From an uncultured Alphaproteobacteria bacterium (GTDB lineage: Bacteria; Pseudomonadota; Alphaproteobacteria; Micavibrionales; CSBR16-224): 64,000 bases of DNA. A program made the position numbers and the translations under genes. The stretch lies in assembly GCA_950054485.1 (NCBI GenBank), contig CATLPD010000002.1, positions 62,001-126,000 on the forward strand, given 5' to 3'. The notes beneath the pieces were generated by a model. That model saw only the letters and a list, made by a program, of their open reading frames with translations. It had not been told where the DNA came from and searched no databases. Numbering within the stretch: the stretch's first letter is position 1; each line of letters begins with the position of its first letter. This document shows positions 18,992-29,504 of this stretch, one piece after another.

Positions 18992-20029
18992 TTATGCAAT
19001 CGGATGTCTGTTATAGGCTGAATACTGGCCTGTAATGTAATGTTCTAGCTGACGTTCGATGTCAGCCAAAAGGCTGGATGCGCCAAAGCGGAACAGGTGC
19101 GGCTGTAGCCATTCGTTGCCCAGTTCTTCTTTTATCAAAACTTGATAGGCCATCGCATCTTTGGCAGTCGAGATGCCACCGGCAGGCTTGTAGCCGACCT
19201 TATAGCCTGTGAAATCCTGATATTCGCGGATCATGCGGATCATCACCAATGTGAAATCCAATGTCGCATTGACCTTTTCCTTGCCTGTTGATGTTTTGAT
19301 GAAATCAGCGCCTGCCATCATGGAAACCATCGAGGCTTTTGCGACATTACGAAGGGTTGCCAGCTCACCTGTTGCCAAGATGGCCTTCAGATGTACATCT
19401 TGGCCACAGGCATCTTTAAAGGCGCGGACTTCGTCATATAATGCCTGCCAGTTCTGGCGTAATACATGATGGCGTGTAATAACGATATCGATTTCTTTCG
19501 CGCCGGCTTTGACCGATTGTTTGATTTCCTCAACGCGCTGTTTAAACGGTGACAGACCAGCAGGAAAACCAGTTGATACGGCGGCGACCGGAATATTTGT
19601 GCCTTTCAGGGCTTCGACCGCAGTCGGGACCATTTCATGATAAACGCAGACAGCGCCTGTTGTCAGGTGCAGGTCTTGAATACCAAGTGCCTCGACGATA
19701 TCATGACGTAATGGGTTGCGCGCCTTGGCGCACAGGCGTTTGACCCGGCCCGGTGTATCGTCACCGGACAGGGTGGTCAAGTCCATACATGCGATCGCTT
19801 TTAAAAGCCATGCAGCCTGCCATTGTTTTTTGACGGTGCGGCGTCCCCCCAATGTTGCGGTGCGGCGTCCGACAGCGCTCATGTTAACGCGGATATTGTC
19901 CAAAGCCTCGGGATGAAATTCGATGCCCGGGTTTAATTCGTGCTGGGTTTGTAGTGATGTTCCAGCCTTTTCAACAGGCGTCAGCGCATGCAGGTTTGAT
20001 TTTTCTGCGGTTTCATGTGGTGAAGACAT
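18992..20029 (-). CDS. deoC: Deoxyribose-phosphate aldolase
   Basis: 'VAAVSTGFPAGLSPFKQRVEEIKQSVKAGAKEIDIVI', 'ADFIKTSTGK', 'GYKPAGGIST'. Confidence 0.95.
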   Translation of the reverse strand: MSSPHETAEKSNLHALTPVEKAGTSLQTQHELNPGIEFHPEALDNIRVNMSAVGRRTATLGGRRTVKKQWQAAWLLKAIACMDLTTLSGDDTPGRVKRLCAKARNPLRHDIVEALGIQDLHLTTGAVCVYHEMVPTAVEALKGTNIPVAAVSTGFPAGLSPFKQRVEEIKQSVKAGAKEIDIVITRHHVLRQNWQALYDEVRAFKDACGQDVHLKAILATGELATLRNVAKASMVSMMAGADFIKTSTGKEKVNATLDFTLVMIRMIREYQDFTGYKVGYKPAGGISTAKDAMAYQVLIKEELGNEWLQPHLFRFGASSLLADIERQLEHYITGQYSAYNRHPIA

Positions 20030-20069
20030 ATATAAACTCCCTTGGATATCGCATAAAATAAGGGCACAT

Positions 20070-20089
20070 ATATTTGAGCGGTCAAATAT
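20070..20089. promoter_or_regulatory. Perfect 8-bp dyad ATATTTGA-GCGG-TCAAATAT between deoC and the divergent helicase gene
   Basis: Read directly; lies in the deoC promoter region and just upstream of TTGACA at 20096. Confidence 0.6.
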
Positions 20090-20164
20090 TAACGCTTGAC
20101 AATATTTTATGTTTATTTAATGGTTAACATTATTCCGAAACCCGCTAAAAATCAAGGAGATTGT

Positions 20165-21445
20165 ATGGGGTTTGATAATTTGGGTCTCAGCGAGAAAACC
20201 CTGAAAGCAATTGAAGATCTTGGCTTTAAGGAGCCGACACCGATTCAGGCAGCCGCGATACCTGTTGCGCTGATGACTCGTGATGTTTTGGGGCTTGCGC
20301 AGACCGGAACGGGAAAAACCGCATCATTTACCCTGCCGATGATTGAAATGCTGGTCGGCGGACGTGCCAAAGCCCGCATGCCGAGATCATTGATTTTAAC
20401 GCCGACACGTGAATTGGCGGCGCAAGTTGCTGAAAACTTTGACCAGTTCGGCAAGTATCATAAATTAACGAAAACGCTGCTGACGGGCGGAACATCTATG
20501 CATGAACAAATCCGCCAGCTTGAGCAGGGAGTCGATGTTTTGATTGCGACGCCGGGGCGCCTGCTGGACCTGTTTGGCCGCGGTAATATTATTCTGGCAG
20601 ACATCAAAATTCTGGTAATTGACGAAGCGGACCGCATGCTCGACATGGGTTTTATTCCTGATCTTGAAAAAATTGTCTCGTTGCTTCCACCATTGCGCCA
20701 AACGCTTTTCTTTTCTGCCACGATGCCGGGGCCGATTAAAAAGCTTGCTGATGACTATTTGAGCAATCCGAAAATGATTAAGGTCGCGGCAACGTCAAAG
20801 CCGGCTGAAAACGTTGACCAATTCGTCGTCAAAACGACAGCGCGCGATAAGAAAAAGACTTTGAATGATTTGATTCAGCATGAAAAGGTCGAAAACGCTT
20901 TCATCTTTTGTAACCGCAAGCGCGACATCGATGGTGTCGAGCAGTCTTTGAAAAAACTTGGATACAACGTCGGATCAATACACGGAGATATTGATCAGAA
21001 ATATCGCACCAAAACTCTTGATGCTTTCAAAAAGGATGAAATATCCTTGCTGGTCTGCAGTGATGTTGTGGCACGCGGTATTGATGTTTCGGGTGTGTCG
21101 CATGTATTTAATTTTGATGTGCCGATGAACGCCGAAGATTACGTTCACCGTATTGGACGTACCGGTCGTGCTGGTCACAAGGGGCGTGCGATAACATTGG
21201 TTGCGCCAAGTGATAAGAAGTTTTTGGATAATGTTGAAAAACTTATCAAAAAGACGATTGAAGAAATGCAATTAAAGCCGGAAAAATCCGCGCCTAAGAC
21301 TAAGACAGAAAAGTCTTCTTCAAAGTCTGAAAAGCCCCAAAAAGACACCAAGAAAACACCAAAGCCCAAAAGCGGTAAAAAACAATCAGCGAGTAATGAT
21401 GTGACCGGTTTTGGCGAGGATGTTCCCGCTTTCTTCAAGGCTTAA
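20165..21445 (+). CDS. DEAD-box ATP-dependent RNA helicase (RhlE-like)
   Basis: 'AQTGTGKTASF', 'TPTRELAAQV', 'VIDEADRML', 'FSATMP', 'HRIGRTGRAG'; ATG at 20165 with SD 'aaggaga'. Confidence 0.93.
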   Translation: MGFDNLGLSEKTLKAIEDLGFKEPTPIQAAAIPVALMTRDVLGLAQTGTGKTASFTLPMIEMLVGGRAKARMPRSLILTPTRELAAQVAENFDQFGKYHKLTKTLLTGGTSMHEQIRQLEQGVDVLIATPGRLLDLFGRGNIILADIKILVIDEADRMLDMGFIPDLEKIVSLLPPLRQTLFFSATMPGPIKKLADDYLSNPKMIKVAATSKPAENVDQFVVKTTARDKKKTLNDLIQHEKVENAFIFCNRKRDIDGVEQSLKKLGYNVGSIHGDIDQKYRTKTLDAFKKDEISLLVCSDVVARGIDVSGVSHVFNFDVPMNAEDYVHRIGRTGRAGHKGRAITLVAPSDKKFLDNVEKLIKKTIEEMQLKPEKSAPKTKTEKSSSKSEKPQKDTKKTPKPKSGKKQSASNDVTGFGEDVPAFFKA

Positions 21446-21516
21446 TTCTTGACATTCAACTGATTTTTCAAGACAATTTATACTGGGTCTAAACGTATCG
21501 TCACGGCAAAATTTCA

Positions 21517-23715
21517 ATGCATTCAAAATGGTTTAAATTTACAGTCTATTTGATTGCTTTTATTGTCTTTTTTTTATCCGTCAGCTATGCGAGTGCTTCC
21601 GAAGTCCCAGTTCATTTCACAGCAGACCGCCTTGATCATAGTGATGTTGAGCAGATTGTCACAGCCTATGGCGATGTCGAACTGATACAGGGAAAAGAAA
21701 TCCTGCATGCTGATCAGATGAGTTATGATCTGGAGCAAGATATCGTAACAGCCATCGGCAATGTCAGCCTGCTGGATGAAAATGGGCAAGTCCATTTCGC
21801 AGAATACTTGCAGCTTAGTAATCAGATGAAAGATGGCTTTGTGAATGCGCTGACATCTTTTTTGGTAGATGGATCGCGTTTCCAAGCTGCAGAGGCCCAA
21901 CGCATAGATGAAAATTTGATGATCATGAAGCAGGCAAGCTATACGCCTTGTAAAATCTGTGAAAGCGGTAAAAAAGAACCGACATGGCAGATTAAAGCTG
22001 ACGAGGTCATCTATGATAAAAACAAAGGTAGCGTAAAATACGATAATGCACATCTTGAGGTTCTGGGCGTGCCGTTAGCCTACACGCCGTTCTTCAGTCA
22101 CCCGGACCCGACACTGGACCAAAAAAGCGGCTTCTTGCGGCCGTCTGCAGGCTGGAACAGCGAACTTGGCATATATGCCAGCGGCACCTATTACTGGGGT
22201 CTGGATAATACAAAAGACGTTTCGCTGAAGGTTCAGCCTTCAGGCAAACAAGGCGTATTCAATCAGGTTGAATATCGTCAGCGCTTTGCGAATGGCTTTG
22301 TAAACCTTAGCCCCTCGGTCGCTTTTTGGTCAGACCGGACGGAGGAAGAGGATAACAGAATAGAAGAAAATTTGACGCGTGGCCACATAGAAGGCAAAGG
22401 GCGTTTTGACCTGAATGATAAATGGCGTGCAGGCTTTGATGTTATGCGGTCTTCCGATAAAGAATATTTGCGCCTTTATGATGTCAGTAACGAGAACGTT
22501 CTTGAGAATATCGCCTATGCCGAACGTTTCGATAATCGGGATTATACCAATATCAATGCGCAGCAATATCAGGACGTCCGATTAGGGCTGCGCCCCGAAC
22601 AGCCGGATGTTTTGCCATCGATTTACCATTCAATGTTAGGCGCCCCTGAATCGTTGCTGGGTGGCAGATTGTCATTTGAAACCGGATTACTAGGCTTAAA
22701 ACGTAGTGGTGAAAGCCAGGATGTGAACCGTGCATCCGCTGAATTGGGCTGGCAAAACGATTTTATCACGAATTATGGTCTGTCAGTTGTGACAAACCTG
22801 TCGAGCCGTGTTGATTATTATAATGCCAAAGATCTGGATGCAGCGCTTTTGGATCCAACACAACCCGAGGAACTGGATGAATTCCGCTTTTTTCCGCAGG
22901 TCCACAGTGTTGCCAGCTACCCGATGGTTAAAAATGCGTCTGACCGTCAATATATTATCGAGCCACGTGTTGCCTTTACAGCGGGCAGTCATGCCAACGA
23001 AGCTGATATTCCGAACGAGGACAGCCGCGATATTCAGCTAGATGCGCTGAATTTGTACGAGGCAAACAGATTCCCCGGTGAAGATGTGCAGGATACGGGC
23101 ACACGCGTTACATATGGCCTTGGCGGCGGGATATATAAAAATAACGGTGCTGAAATCAAAGCCTTCGTGGGGCAAAGCTATCGATTTAATGATGATAACA
23201 TTTTTCCCGAGGGCTCGGGCCTTACAGAAAACCGCTCGGATTATGTCGGCAGTTTTCATGTGAACCTTTTCGATCCCGATATTTTTATGGATTACCGTTT
23301 CCAGTTGGACGAACACAATCTTTCGCCGCAACGTCATGAACTGCAGGCAGATGCCATATTCGGACCGTTTAATACGAATGCACGCTATACTTTCTCAAGG
23401 GGGGTGCAGGGTACGGGGTTCACCCAGTCACGCGAACAGCTTTCATATGGTGCAGGTTATCAATTGAATGATAACTGGAAGCTTTCCGGTGGCGTGCTAT
23501 ATGACCTGAGTGATCAATCATCCGGTTTGCGATCTGCTCGTGCAGGATTACTATATAGTGATGATTGTTTTAACTTTAATCTGCTGGGAACGCGCCGTAT
23601 TACCAATCGCGCGACAGGGGAAAGTGAAACCAGTCTGGTTATGCGTGTCGGTTTCAAATATCTGGGTGAAGTGTCTTCGCCGGAAATTCTGCTACAGGGC
23701 AGTGAAGGGGAATAA
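21517..23715 (+). CDS. lptD: LPS-assembly outer-membrane protein LptD
   Basis: Signal peptide, OstA-like repeats, 'PLAYTPFFSHPDPTLDQKSGFLRPSAGWNSELG', C-terminal beta-barrel. Confidence 0.95.
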   Translation: MHSKWFKFTVYLIAFIVFFLSVSYASASEVPVHFTADRLDHSDVEQIVTAYGDVELIQGKEILHADQMSYDLEQDIVTAIGNVSLLDENGQVHFAEYLQLSNQMKDGFVNALTSFLVDGSRFQAAEAQRIDENLMIMKQASYTPCKICESGKKEPTWQIKADEVIYDKNKGSVKYDNAHLEVLGVPLAYTPFFSHPDPTLDQKSGFLRPSAGWNSELGIYASGTYYWGLDNTKDVSLKVQPSGKQGVFNQVEYRQRFANGFVNLSPSVAFWSDRTEEEDNRIEENLTRGHIEGKGRFDLNDKWRAGFDVMRSSDKEYLRLYDVSNENVLENIAYAERFDNRDYTNINAQQYQDVRLGLRPEQPDVLPSIYHSMLGAPESLLGGRLSFETGLLGLKRSGESQDVNRASAELGWQNDFITNYGLSVVTNLSSRVDYYNAKDLDAALLDPTQPEELDEFRFFPQVHSVASYPMVKNASDRQYIIEPRVAFTAGSHANEADIPNEDSRDIQLDALNLYEANRFPGEDVQDTGTRVTYGLGGGIYKNNGAEIKAFVGQSYRFNDDNIFPEGSGLTENRSDYVGSFHVNLFDPDIFMDYRFQLDEHNLSPQRHELQADAIFGPFNTNARYTFSRGVQGTGFTQSREQLSYGAGYQLNDNWKLSGGVLYDLSDQSSGLRSARAGLLYSDDCFNFNLLGTRRITNRATGESETSLVMRVGFKYLGEVSSPEILLQGSEGE

Positions 23716-23727
23716 AGGTAAAATAGT

Positions 23728-25620
23728 ATGAGCTTTGCGATTGATCCAATATTCCACATGTGGTTCGGCATTATCATGACCGTCATGGCCTTTATCATGT
23801 TCTCTAGCGATAAATGGCCATTAGAAGTCAGCTCTGTCGTTTTGTTATCTGTATTAATGCTATTTGGTCAAATATTTCCACTGCCAAATGACAGCGGCAG
23901 TAATTTGATTTCGGCAACCAGCCTGTTGGTCGGTTTTTCTAACCCGTCGCTGATCGCGGTTCTGGCGCTTCTGGTTTTGGGGCAGGCCTTGATACAAACC
24001 GCAGCCCTGACGCCTGTAACAAGGATATTACTATTGATGCGGTCAAGCCTTGCTATATTCGGTTTGGTTGCGATCTTCCTGTTTGTTCTGGTCGTTAGTG
24101 CCTTTATCAATAACACGCCGCTTGTTATTATTGCCATTCCGGTCTTGCAGGCCCTGGCAGCGCGCCTTCATATAAACCAGTCGCGAATCATGATCCCACT
24201 CAGTTTTATTGCCATTTTGGGCGGTATGACAACCTTGGTCGGATCATCTACAAACCTTTTGGTTTCAACAGCGCTTGTTGATCTGGGATATCCTGAATTC
24301 AGCTTTTTTCAATTTACAATTCCAGGCATGATGCTGGCGGCCGTTGGCTTGGTTTATGTATCGATCGTATTGCCTTTTATTTTGCCAAAACGCGCCAGCC
24401 TTTCTGAAGGTCTGCAAAACAACGAAGAAACCTTTGTTGCTGAACTTGACATTACATCAGATAGCTCTTTGATCGGCGAAACGGTAGACGAAGAAGGGCA
24501 TGTCGCAAAGCTGATCGGTGTAACCGTGCGAATGGTTCAGCGTGGTGGTGGATTGATCCTGCCGCCTTTTGATGACTACACTATTCAATCATCAGATGTC
24601 ATGATTGTGGCCACAACCCGCAAGGGACTGATGGATGTTTTATCGACCCACCCGGGGTTTTTATTATCGCACGATGATCAAACCCCTGATGACAAAACCC
24701 ATTATGAGGAAGAATTACAGGAAAGCCTGAAAGAAACCGCTGCTGCCGGTGACGACATGAATGACGTCCGTGTCTTGTGTGAAGTCATGATCCCACCGGG
24801 CTCCGAATTTATCGATCAATCTGTAGGGCAGGTTGATTTTCAAAAGAAAATGAATTGCATCGTACTGGGTATCCAAAGGCGTGCCAGTGTTGTGCGCAGA
24901 AGGCTGCATCAAATGCGCCTTGAGGCTGGCGACGTTTTGTTGGTCGCTGGACTGCAAAAAAATATATATGCCCTTCGTGATAACCCTGAAATGATTGTTC
25001 TGGCGGGATCGCGCCGTGATATTCCTGTTAAGGAGAAATCCCGCGCGGCTTTGGGGATATTTATGGGGACGATTATTGCGGCTGCCACCGGTATAATGCC
25101 TATTACTGTTGCTGCTGTAACAGGTGCCGTCGGAATGGTGCTGGCGCGTTGTTTGACGATCCCGCAGGTTATGCGGGCTTTTGATCAAAAGATTTTCTTT
25201 CTTGTGGGCTCGGCCCTTGCGCTGGGTGCTTTTTTACAGGTTTCGGGCGGCGCGATGTTTATCGCTGAAAGCCTGTTATCATTGCCTGTTATGTCTGAAC
25301 CGCTGATTGCGGCGTCAACGCTATTTATCATTATTGCGATTGCAACCAATTTACTTACTAACAATGCCTGTGCTATACTATTTACACCTATTGCGATCAG
25401 CCTCGCGTCAGAGGTTGGCGTTGATCCCATGATTTTTGCAATGACAGTCGTATTTGGAGCAAACTGTTCATTCGCCTCACCGATTGGCTACCAGACGAAC
25501 CTGCTGGTTATGGGGCCGGGTCACTATAAATTCAAAGATTTTATGGTCGCCGGTATCCCGCTTGTAATTATTATGTGGATCGCCTATACCGCATTGGCCA
25601 AATTCTATTTCGGCCTTTAA
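23728..25620 (+). CDS. SLC13/DASS-type permease with TrkA-C (RCK_C) domains
   Basis: Multiple TM segments, two regulatory inserts, 'LTNNACAILFTPIAISLA', 'NCSFASPIGYQTNLLVMGPG'. Confidence 0.92.
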   Translation: MSFAIDPIFHMWFGIIMTVMAFIMFSSDKWPLEVSSVVLLSVLMLFGQIFPLPNDSGSNLISATSLLVGFSNPSLIAVLALLVLGQALIQTAALTPVTRILLLMRSSLAIFGLVAIFLFVLVVSAFINNTPLVIIAIPVLQALAARLHINQSRIMIPLSFIAILGGMTTLVGSSTNLLVSTALVDLGYPEFSFFQFTIPGMMLAAVGLVYVSIVLPFILPKRASLSEGLQNNEETFVAELDITSDSSLIGETVDEEGHVAKLIGVTVRMVQRGGGLILPPFDDYTIQSSDVMIVATTRKGLMDVLSTHPGFLLSHDDQTPDDKTHYEEELQESLKETAAAGDDMNDVRVLCEVMIPPGSEFIDQSVGQVDFQKKMNCIVLGIQRRASVVRRRLHQMRLEAGDVLLVAGLQKNIYALRDNPEMIVLAGSRRDIPVKEKSRAALGIFMGTIIAAATGIMPITVAAVTGAVGMVLARCLTIPQVMRAFDQKIFFLVGSALALGAFLQVSGGAMFIAESLLSLPVMSEPLIAASTLFIIIAIATNLLTNNACAILFTPIAISLASEVGVDPMIFAMTVVFGANCSFASPIGYQTNLLVMGPGHYKFKDFMVAGIPLVIIMWIAYTALAKFYFGL

Positions 25621-25637
25621 GAACCGGAGGATAAGAC

Positions 25638-26348
25638 ATGTACGACCCATCAAGCCGTTATCGCCGCAGAGCAAACGAACGCAAACGAAAGACGATGACA
25701 TTGATCGTTTTTCTTATTATTTTTGCAGCCTTCTTTTATTGGTTGGGCGGGCAGGTTGTACGCAGTAGCGAGGCAGCATATAAACAGCAAGCTATGAAGT
25801 TAAAGGATGAAAAAAAATCTCTGGAAGATAATCTGACGGAGCTGGATGGCAATCTACAGACATTAAAAATGGAATACGAAAAGCTGGAAAATCAATATCA
25901 AGCCGAGGTTCCGACGGGAGACTTAAAAGAACTGGCGGATTTAGCCCGTAAACAATTGGATGATGGTATTGCAAAAGACCGTCTGGAATTTGTAATCCGC
26001 AGTGCCAGACCGCCTAGAAATTGCTCTAGCCCTGAAACAAAACGTTTTGTTGCCAGAACACCGTATTATAATGGGCCGGACAGTTTTGTGCTGTTCGTAA
26101 ACAAAAGTCTGACGATTACCGCGATGGGCGAGGCCGCGATGACAAATGGTCAGCATGAAGCATGGTATGATCCGGGCAAACCTGTGAAAGTCAAATTTAC
26201 ACGCTTGGGCGGTAAAGACGTTGAAAAAGAAGGTTTGCTTCCGATGCATTATTCGATGGTTGTGGGGGATAAGGAACACCGCTTCACAATCGCCAAGGGT
26301 AACAGATCATTTATCGAGGTAACCTCAGATTCTTGCGATTACCCGTAG
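25638..26348 (+). CDS. Membrane-anchored coiled-coil hypothetical protein
   Basis: N-terminal basic stretch plus TM 'MTLIVFLIIFAAFFYWLGG', then coiled coil. Confidence 0.7.
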   Translation: MYDPSSRYRRRANERKRKTMTLIVFLIIFAAFFYWLGGQVVRSSEAAYKQQAMKLKDEKKSLEDNLTELDGNLQTLKMEYEKLENQYQAEVPTGDLKELADLARKQLDDGIAKDRLEFVIRSARPPRNCSSPETKRFVARTPYYNGPDSFVLFVNKSLTITAMGEAAMTNGQHEAWYDPGKPVKVKFTRLGGKDVEKEGLLPMHYSMVVGDKEHRFTIAKGNRSFIEVTSDSCDYP

Positions 26349-26363
26349 GCCTAATAAGATAAT

Positions 26364-26392
26364 AAAAAAACCCGGCCAAGGCCGGGTTTTTT
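26364..26392. terminator. Bidirectional-looking terminator
   Basis: AAAAAAACCCGGCC-AA-GGCCGGGTTTTTT. Confidence 0.9.
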
Positions 26393-26408
26393 GTTGATAT
26401 CAATTCGT

Positions 26409-26747
26409 CTATTTTTTCACCCATGTCCCACTGGCCGACTGGTAATATTGTCCGCCCGGGGTTTGGTTTATTAATTTCTCACCGGCAAGGGCCTGAACTT
26501 TAGACAAAGACAATCCGTTTTTGGCGGCGATATCTTCATATTTTCGCAGGCGCTCTTCGTTGATTTCGTCCACAACGCGATCAACATCTGTCGAAACCGA
26601 TGTCATGACCTTGCCAACCAGCCCATTCGGCATTTCACCGATCGCGCCTGACGCTTTATATTCAACCAGTCCACCTGCAATTGCTTGTGCCATAATACCG
26701 ACAGTTAAAACGGCAATCATGGCAAAAGTTTTCAAAAGTTTCCTCAT
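26409..26747 (-). CDS. ydbL: YdbL-family (DUF1318) periplasmic protein
   Basis: Signal peptide, 'AAKNGLSLSKVQALAGEKLINQTPGGQYYQSASGTWVKK'; gene order with ynbE and ydbH. Confidence 0.85.
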   Translation of the reverse strand: MRKLLKTFAMIAVLTVGIMAQAIAGGLVEYKASGAIGEMPNGLVGKVMTSVSTDVDRVVDEINEERLRKYEDIAAKNGLSLSKVQALAGEKLINQTPGGQYYQSASGTWVKK

Positions 26748-26768
26748 CTCTGTAACTCCTGTCTGTGA

Positions 26769-26969
26769 TTATTGTCCAACGCCGAATAATTCGGGGTCTT
26801 CTTCGAACAGATTTTCAAGATCGCGGTCAACTTTGACACGGACTTCCTGATCGATTTTGACATTCAGATTAATTTCAATCGGCTTATCAGGCGGCGCCAG
26901 TTTTACAGTCGGCGTACAAGCCACTGTAAAAAACGCCAGTGATAATATGGCTAGATATGGTGTTTTCAT
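26769..26969 (-). CDS. ynbE: YnbE-family lipoprotein
   Basis: 'FFTVACTPTVKLAPPDKPIEINLNVKIDQEVRVKV'. Confidence 0.88.
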   Translation of the reverse strand: MKTPYLAILSLAFFTVACTPTVKLAPPDKPIEINLNVKIDQEVRVKVDRDLENLFEEDPELFGVGQ

Positions 26970-26988
26970 TCACGATACTCCTCACGCT

Positions 26989-29421
26989 TTATTCTTCAAA
27001 AGCCATCATCTTTTTCTTTATACGTTCGGGCAGACTAAAAGCACCCACATTAAATTTCAAAAGATCTTCAAGCTCCCCTTCAATATTCAAATTCAGATTA
27101 ACGGGACGCCCGTCAAAGAAATCAGGATTACTGCCGGAGGCCTTTAAAACCACTTTCTGATTCTCGCCCGAGCTGCCGTCAACTGTCAATGAAAGAATAT
27201 TGTAATTATAGTCTTTCAACGCGTCCCTTACCATATTGATATAGGCGTTATCCTGCTGAAGGAAAGCGGGCGGGTCAGCCGGATCATATCTGAGGTCTCC
27301 GGTATCAACAGATTCAAGATGTCCCTGCTTTACGGATATCTTACCGTTGTTGATGGATACAGGGATTTCACCACTGACATGGCCGCTTGCGGTCAAACCC
27401 TCCATTGGCATATAGGAAAACAGCGGCCCTAAATCAATCGCTTTGGCCTGCAGCAGCAGGTCGGCATTGCGCGTTTTTGTATTGAATGTAAAAGGTTGTG
27501 TCGTCAGCTGGCCGTCTGCTAAAGTCCACTTCATATCGTGGACGCTCAAAAGATCCTTGGCGCTATGAAAGCTGAATATGATTTCGCCTGCTTTCAGGGG
27601 GAGGCCGCCGACATCAAGACCGCCAATAAAAATTTCTTCTTTATCAATTACGATGGCTGGGGTTGTCGATACTTCAATAACGCCTGCGATGCCGATCGCT
27701 TCTACACTGTTAATAATGGCGCTGTCGGCTTCAATTTTAACCTTTTGATTTGATGTGAAGCTATTGTTCCTGAGTTTGCCGGCGCCGCTAACTGAAATTT
27801 TCCCTGAAAACTCGTTCAGGCTCTGTTTTAAATCAGGAAAAATTTTTGTGATGTCAGCTGCGCTCAGGGTGCGCTCTGGTAAAAGGGTATAGGTCAGATC
27901 AAGGTTTTTGTTTGTGGTGTCATATTGCCCATTGGTTTGAATATTAAGGCGGCCACCGCTTTCAACGCCTGAAAAATTAAATCCCAGTTTCGGGTTCTCG
28001 AATGTGCCGCGCAACCGTCCTGATATAGACGGATATTTTGAAAAGGCTCCTGTCGGGGTTATTGTGCTTTCCCTTAAATCGAATGCGAGCTTTTGATCAT
28101 TGCGGTCATAGGTTGCATAGGCGTTGTTGCTGCGCGCGCTGAAATCATCAACGGCGACCTTATCGATTTGGCCTGTAATAGCCGTTGTCCGGCTGTCCGA
28201 GTCGTTTTCAAATGAGAGATCGCCAGCGACATCAAGTGAAGGTATTACGCTTTTAAAGTTAAAATTTGTTTTAAGTTTTTGTTCTTGTAGATTGTATTGA
28301 AGGTTAATGTTGCTATCAATGTTCTTGATTTCATTGTAGTTTACGCGATCAAGGGATGTGTCCCCATCAATTCTGCCGGTCCATTTTTCGGCATCAGTAA
28401 TGTTTTCGATTTCGGGCGCTGTAATATCAAAGTCGAAACGACTGACGAATTCACCGGATAATTCTGGATTTGCCAATTGCGGATAGTCCTGCGGTGCGCT
28501 TGATAAATCTGTGCTTATGATGTCAAACTCTCCCTGAAGCGTTCGTTCTTGCGTGTTGACGATGGCAGAAAGATTAAACTTGGTGGGGGCCTCCTGGTCT
28601 GTTTGTGTCAAAATATGATATGTCGTTTCGGATAGTTTCTCTGCATCTATCTGTATCAGCCTGAAAACGGCGCCATCAATAATGGCACTTCCAATATCAA
28701 TTTTGACTGACAACAACGGGTGGGGCAGTTCGGGTTCGGTCAAATAACGTATATCCCCTGTCATCGCATTGATTTCCACAGGTGTCTCGCCGGCCAGCTC
28801 GAAATTCACATCCTCGAAATTCAAAGCAGCCTCAAAATGTTGAGCGTTTTTGTAAAAAGCGGAGAGCTGAATATTGCCATTTGCATTGCTGATCTGTTCA
28901 GTCTTATTCTTGTCGAGTGGCAGGTTTGAGTATATCTGATAGCCATCGTCCTGTTTGAAAATACGCGTATTTTCAGCATGTAGCTTATAAGTCTTCTCGC
29001 TTATTTCCATGGGCATGTAAAGGTTTTTGATCGTTATCTCTGGAAATGTGAAGGACGTTTGTCTGTCTGTATTACCGCTTAGGTTTAAGTTGAAATCAAT
29101 CGCAGGAGTTTCCCCTGTTTTGATGGGAGGCAGTGTAAGGCTGTCGATACGCAGTTTATTCAGGTTTCTAGGGTCAAGGCCGTCCCACTGTAGGGCCATC
29201 TCTTTAATTAAAATTGCCTGTTCATTATCTTTAAGGCTGGCTGTTCCGATTGTAAGGCCGTGCAGTGAAAGTCCCAGATCGCTGAGGGTGACGGAGTCAA
29301 ACCCTAAAGCCTCAAGACGTTTTTCGGCCTCTGGCAATATTATGCGCGGCAAAGCAATCCATATGGCAACCAGTGCTATGGCTAAAAAAAGAATAAAGCC
29401 GATCAGTAGCTTTTTAAACAT
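26989..29421 (-). CDS. ydbH: YdbH-family AsmA-like protein
   Basis: N-terminal TM, long beta-rich AsmA-like body, 'FDGRPVNLNLNIEGELEDLLKF' near C-terminus, operon with ynbE and ydbL. Confidence 0.85.
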   Translation of the reverse strand: MFKKLLIGFILFLAIALVAIWIALPRIILPEAEKRLEALGFDSVTLSDLGLSLHGLTIGTASLKDNEQAILIKEMALQWDGLDPRNLNKLRIDSLTLPPIKTGETPAIDFNLNLSGNTDRQTSFTFPEITIKNLYMPMEISEKTYKLHAENTRIFKQDDGYQIYSNLPLDKNKTEQISNANGNIQLSAFYKNAQHFEAALNFEDVNFELAGETPVEINAMTGDIRYLTEPELPHPLLSVKIDIGSAIIDGAVFRLIQIDAEKLSETTYHILTQTDQEAPTKFNLSAIVNTQERTLQGEFDIISTDLSSAPQDYPQLANPELSGEFVSRFDFDITAPEIENITDAEKWTGRIDGDTSLDRVNYNEIKNIDSNINLQYNLQEQKLKTNFNFKSVIPSLDVAGDLSFENDSDSRTTAITGQIDKVAVDDFSARSNNAYATYDRNDQKLAFDLRESTITPTGAFSKYPSISGRLRGTFENPKLGFNFSGVESGGRLNIQTNGQYDTTNKNLDLTYTLLPERTLSAADITKIFPDLKQSLNEFSGKISVSGAGKLRNNSFTSNQKVKIEADSAIINSVEAIGIAGVIEVSTTPAIVIDKEEIFIGGLDVGGLPLKAGEIIFSFHSAKDLLSVHDMKWTLADGQLTTQPFTFNTKTRNADLLLQAKAIDLGPLFSYMPMEGLTASGHVSGEIPVSINNGKISVKQGHLESVDTGDLRYDPADPPAFLQQDNAYINMVRDALKDYNYNILSLTVDGSSGENQKVVLKASGSNPDFFDGRPVNLNLNIEGELEDLLKFNVGAFSLPERIKKKMMAFEE

Positions 29422-29504
29422 TTAAACCTTGCCTTAAAAATATGTTGAGCTTAAGAAGCTCTCACGTTAATGTGGCACATCATAACAACGAATGGGAGTA
29501 CTAA

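Noticed and set aside
29447-29461. GAGCTT-AAG-AAGCTC inverted repeat upstream of yajC
   Set aside because: Only 6-bp arms with 3-nt spacer; too short to distinguish from chance.
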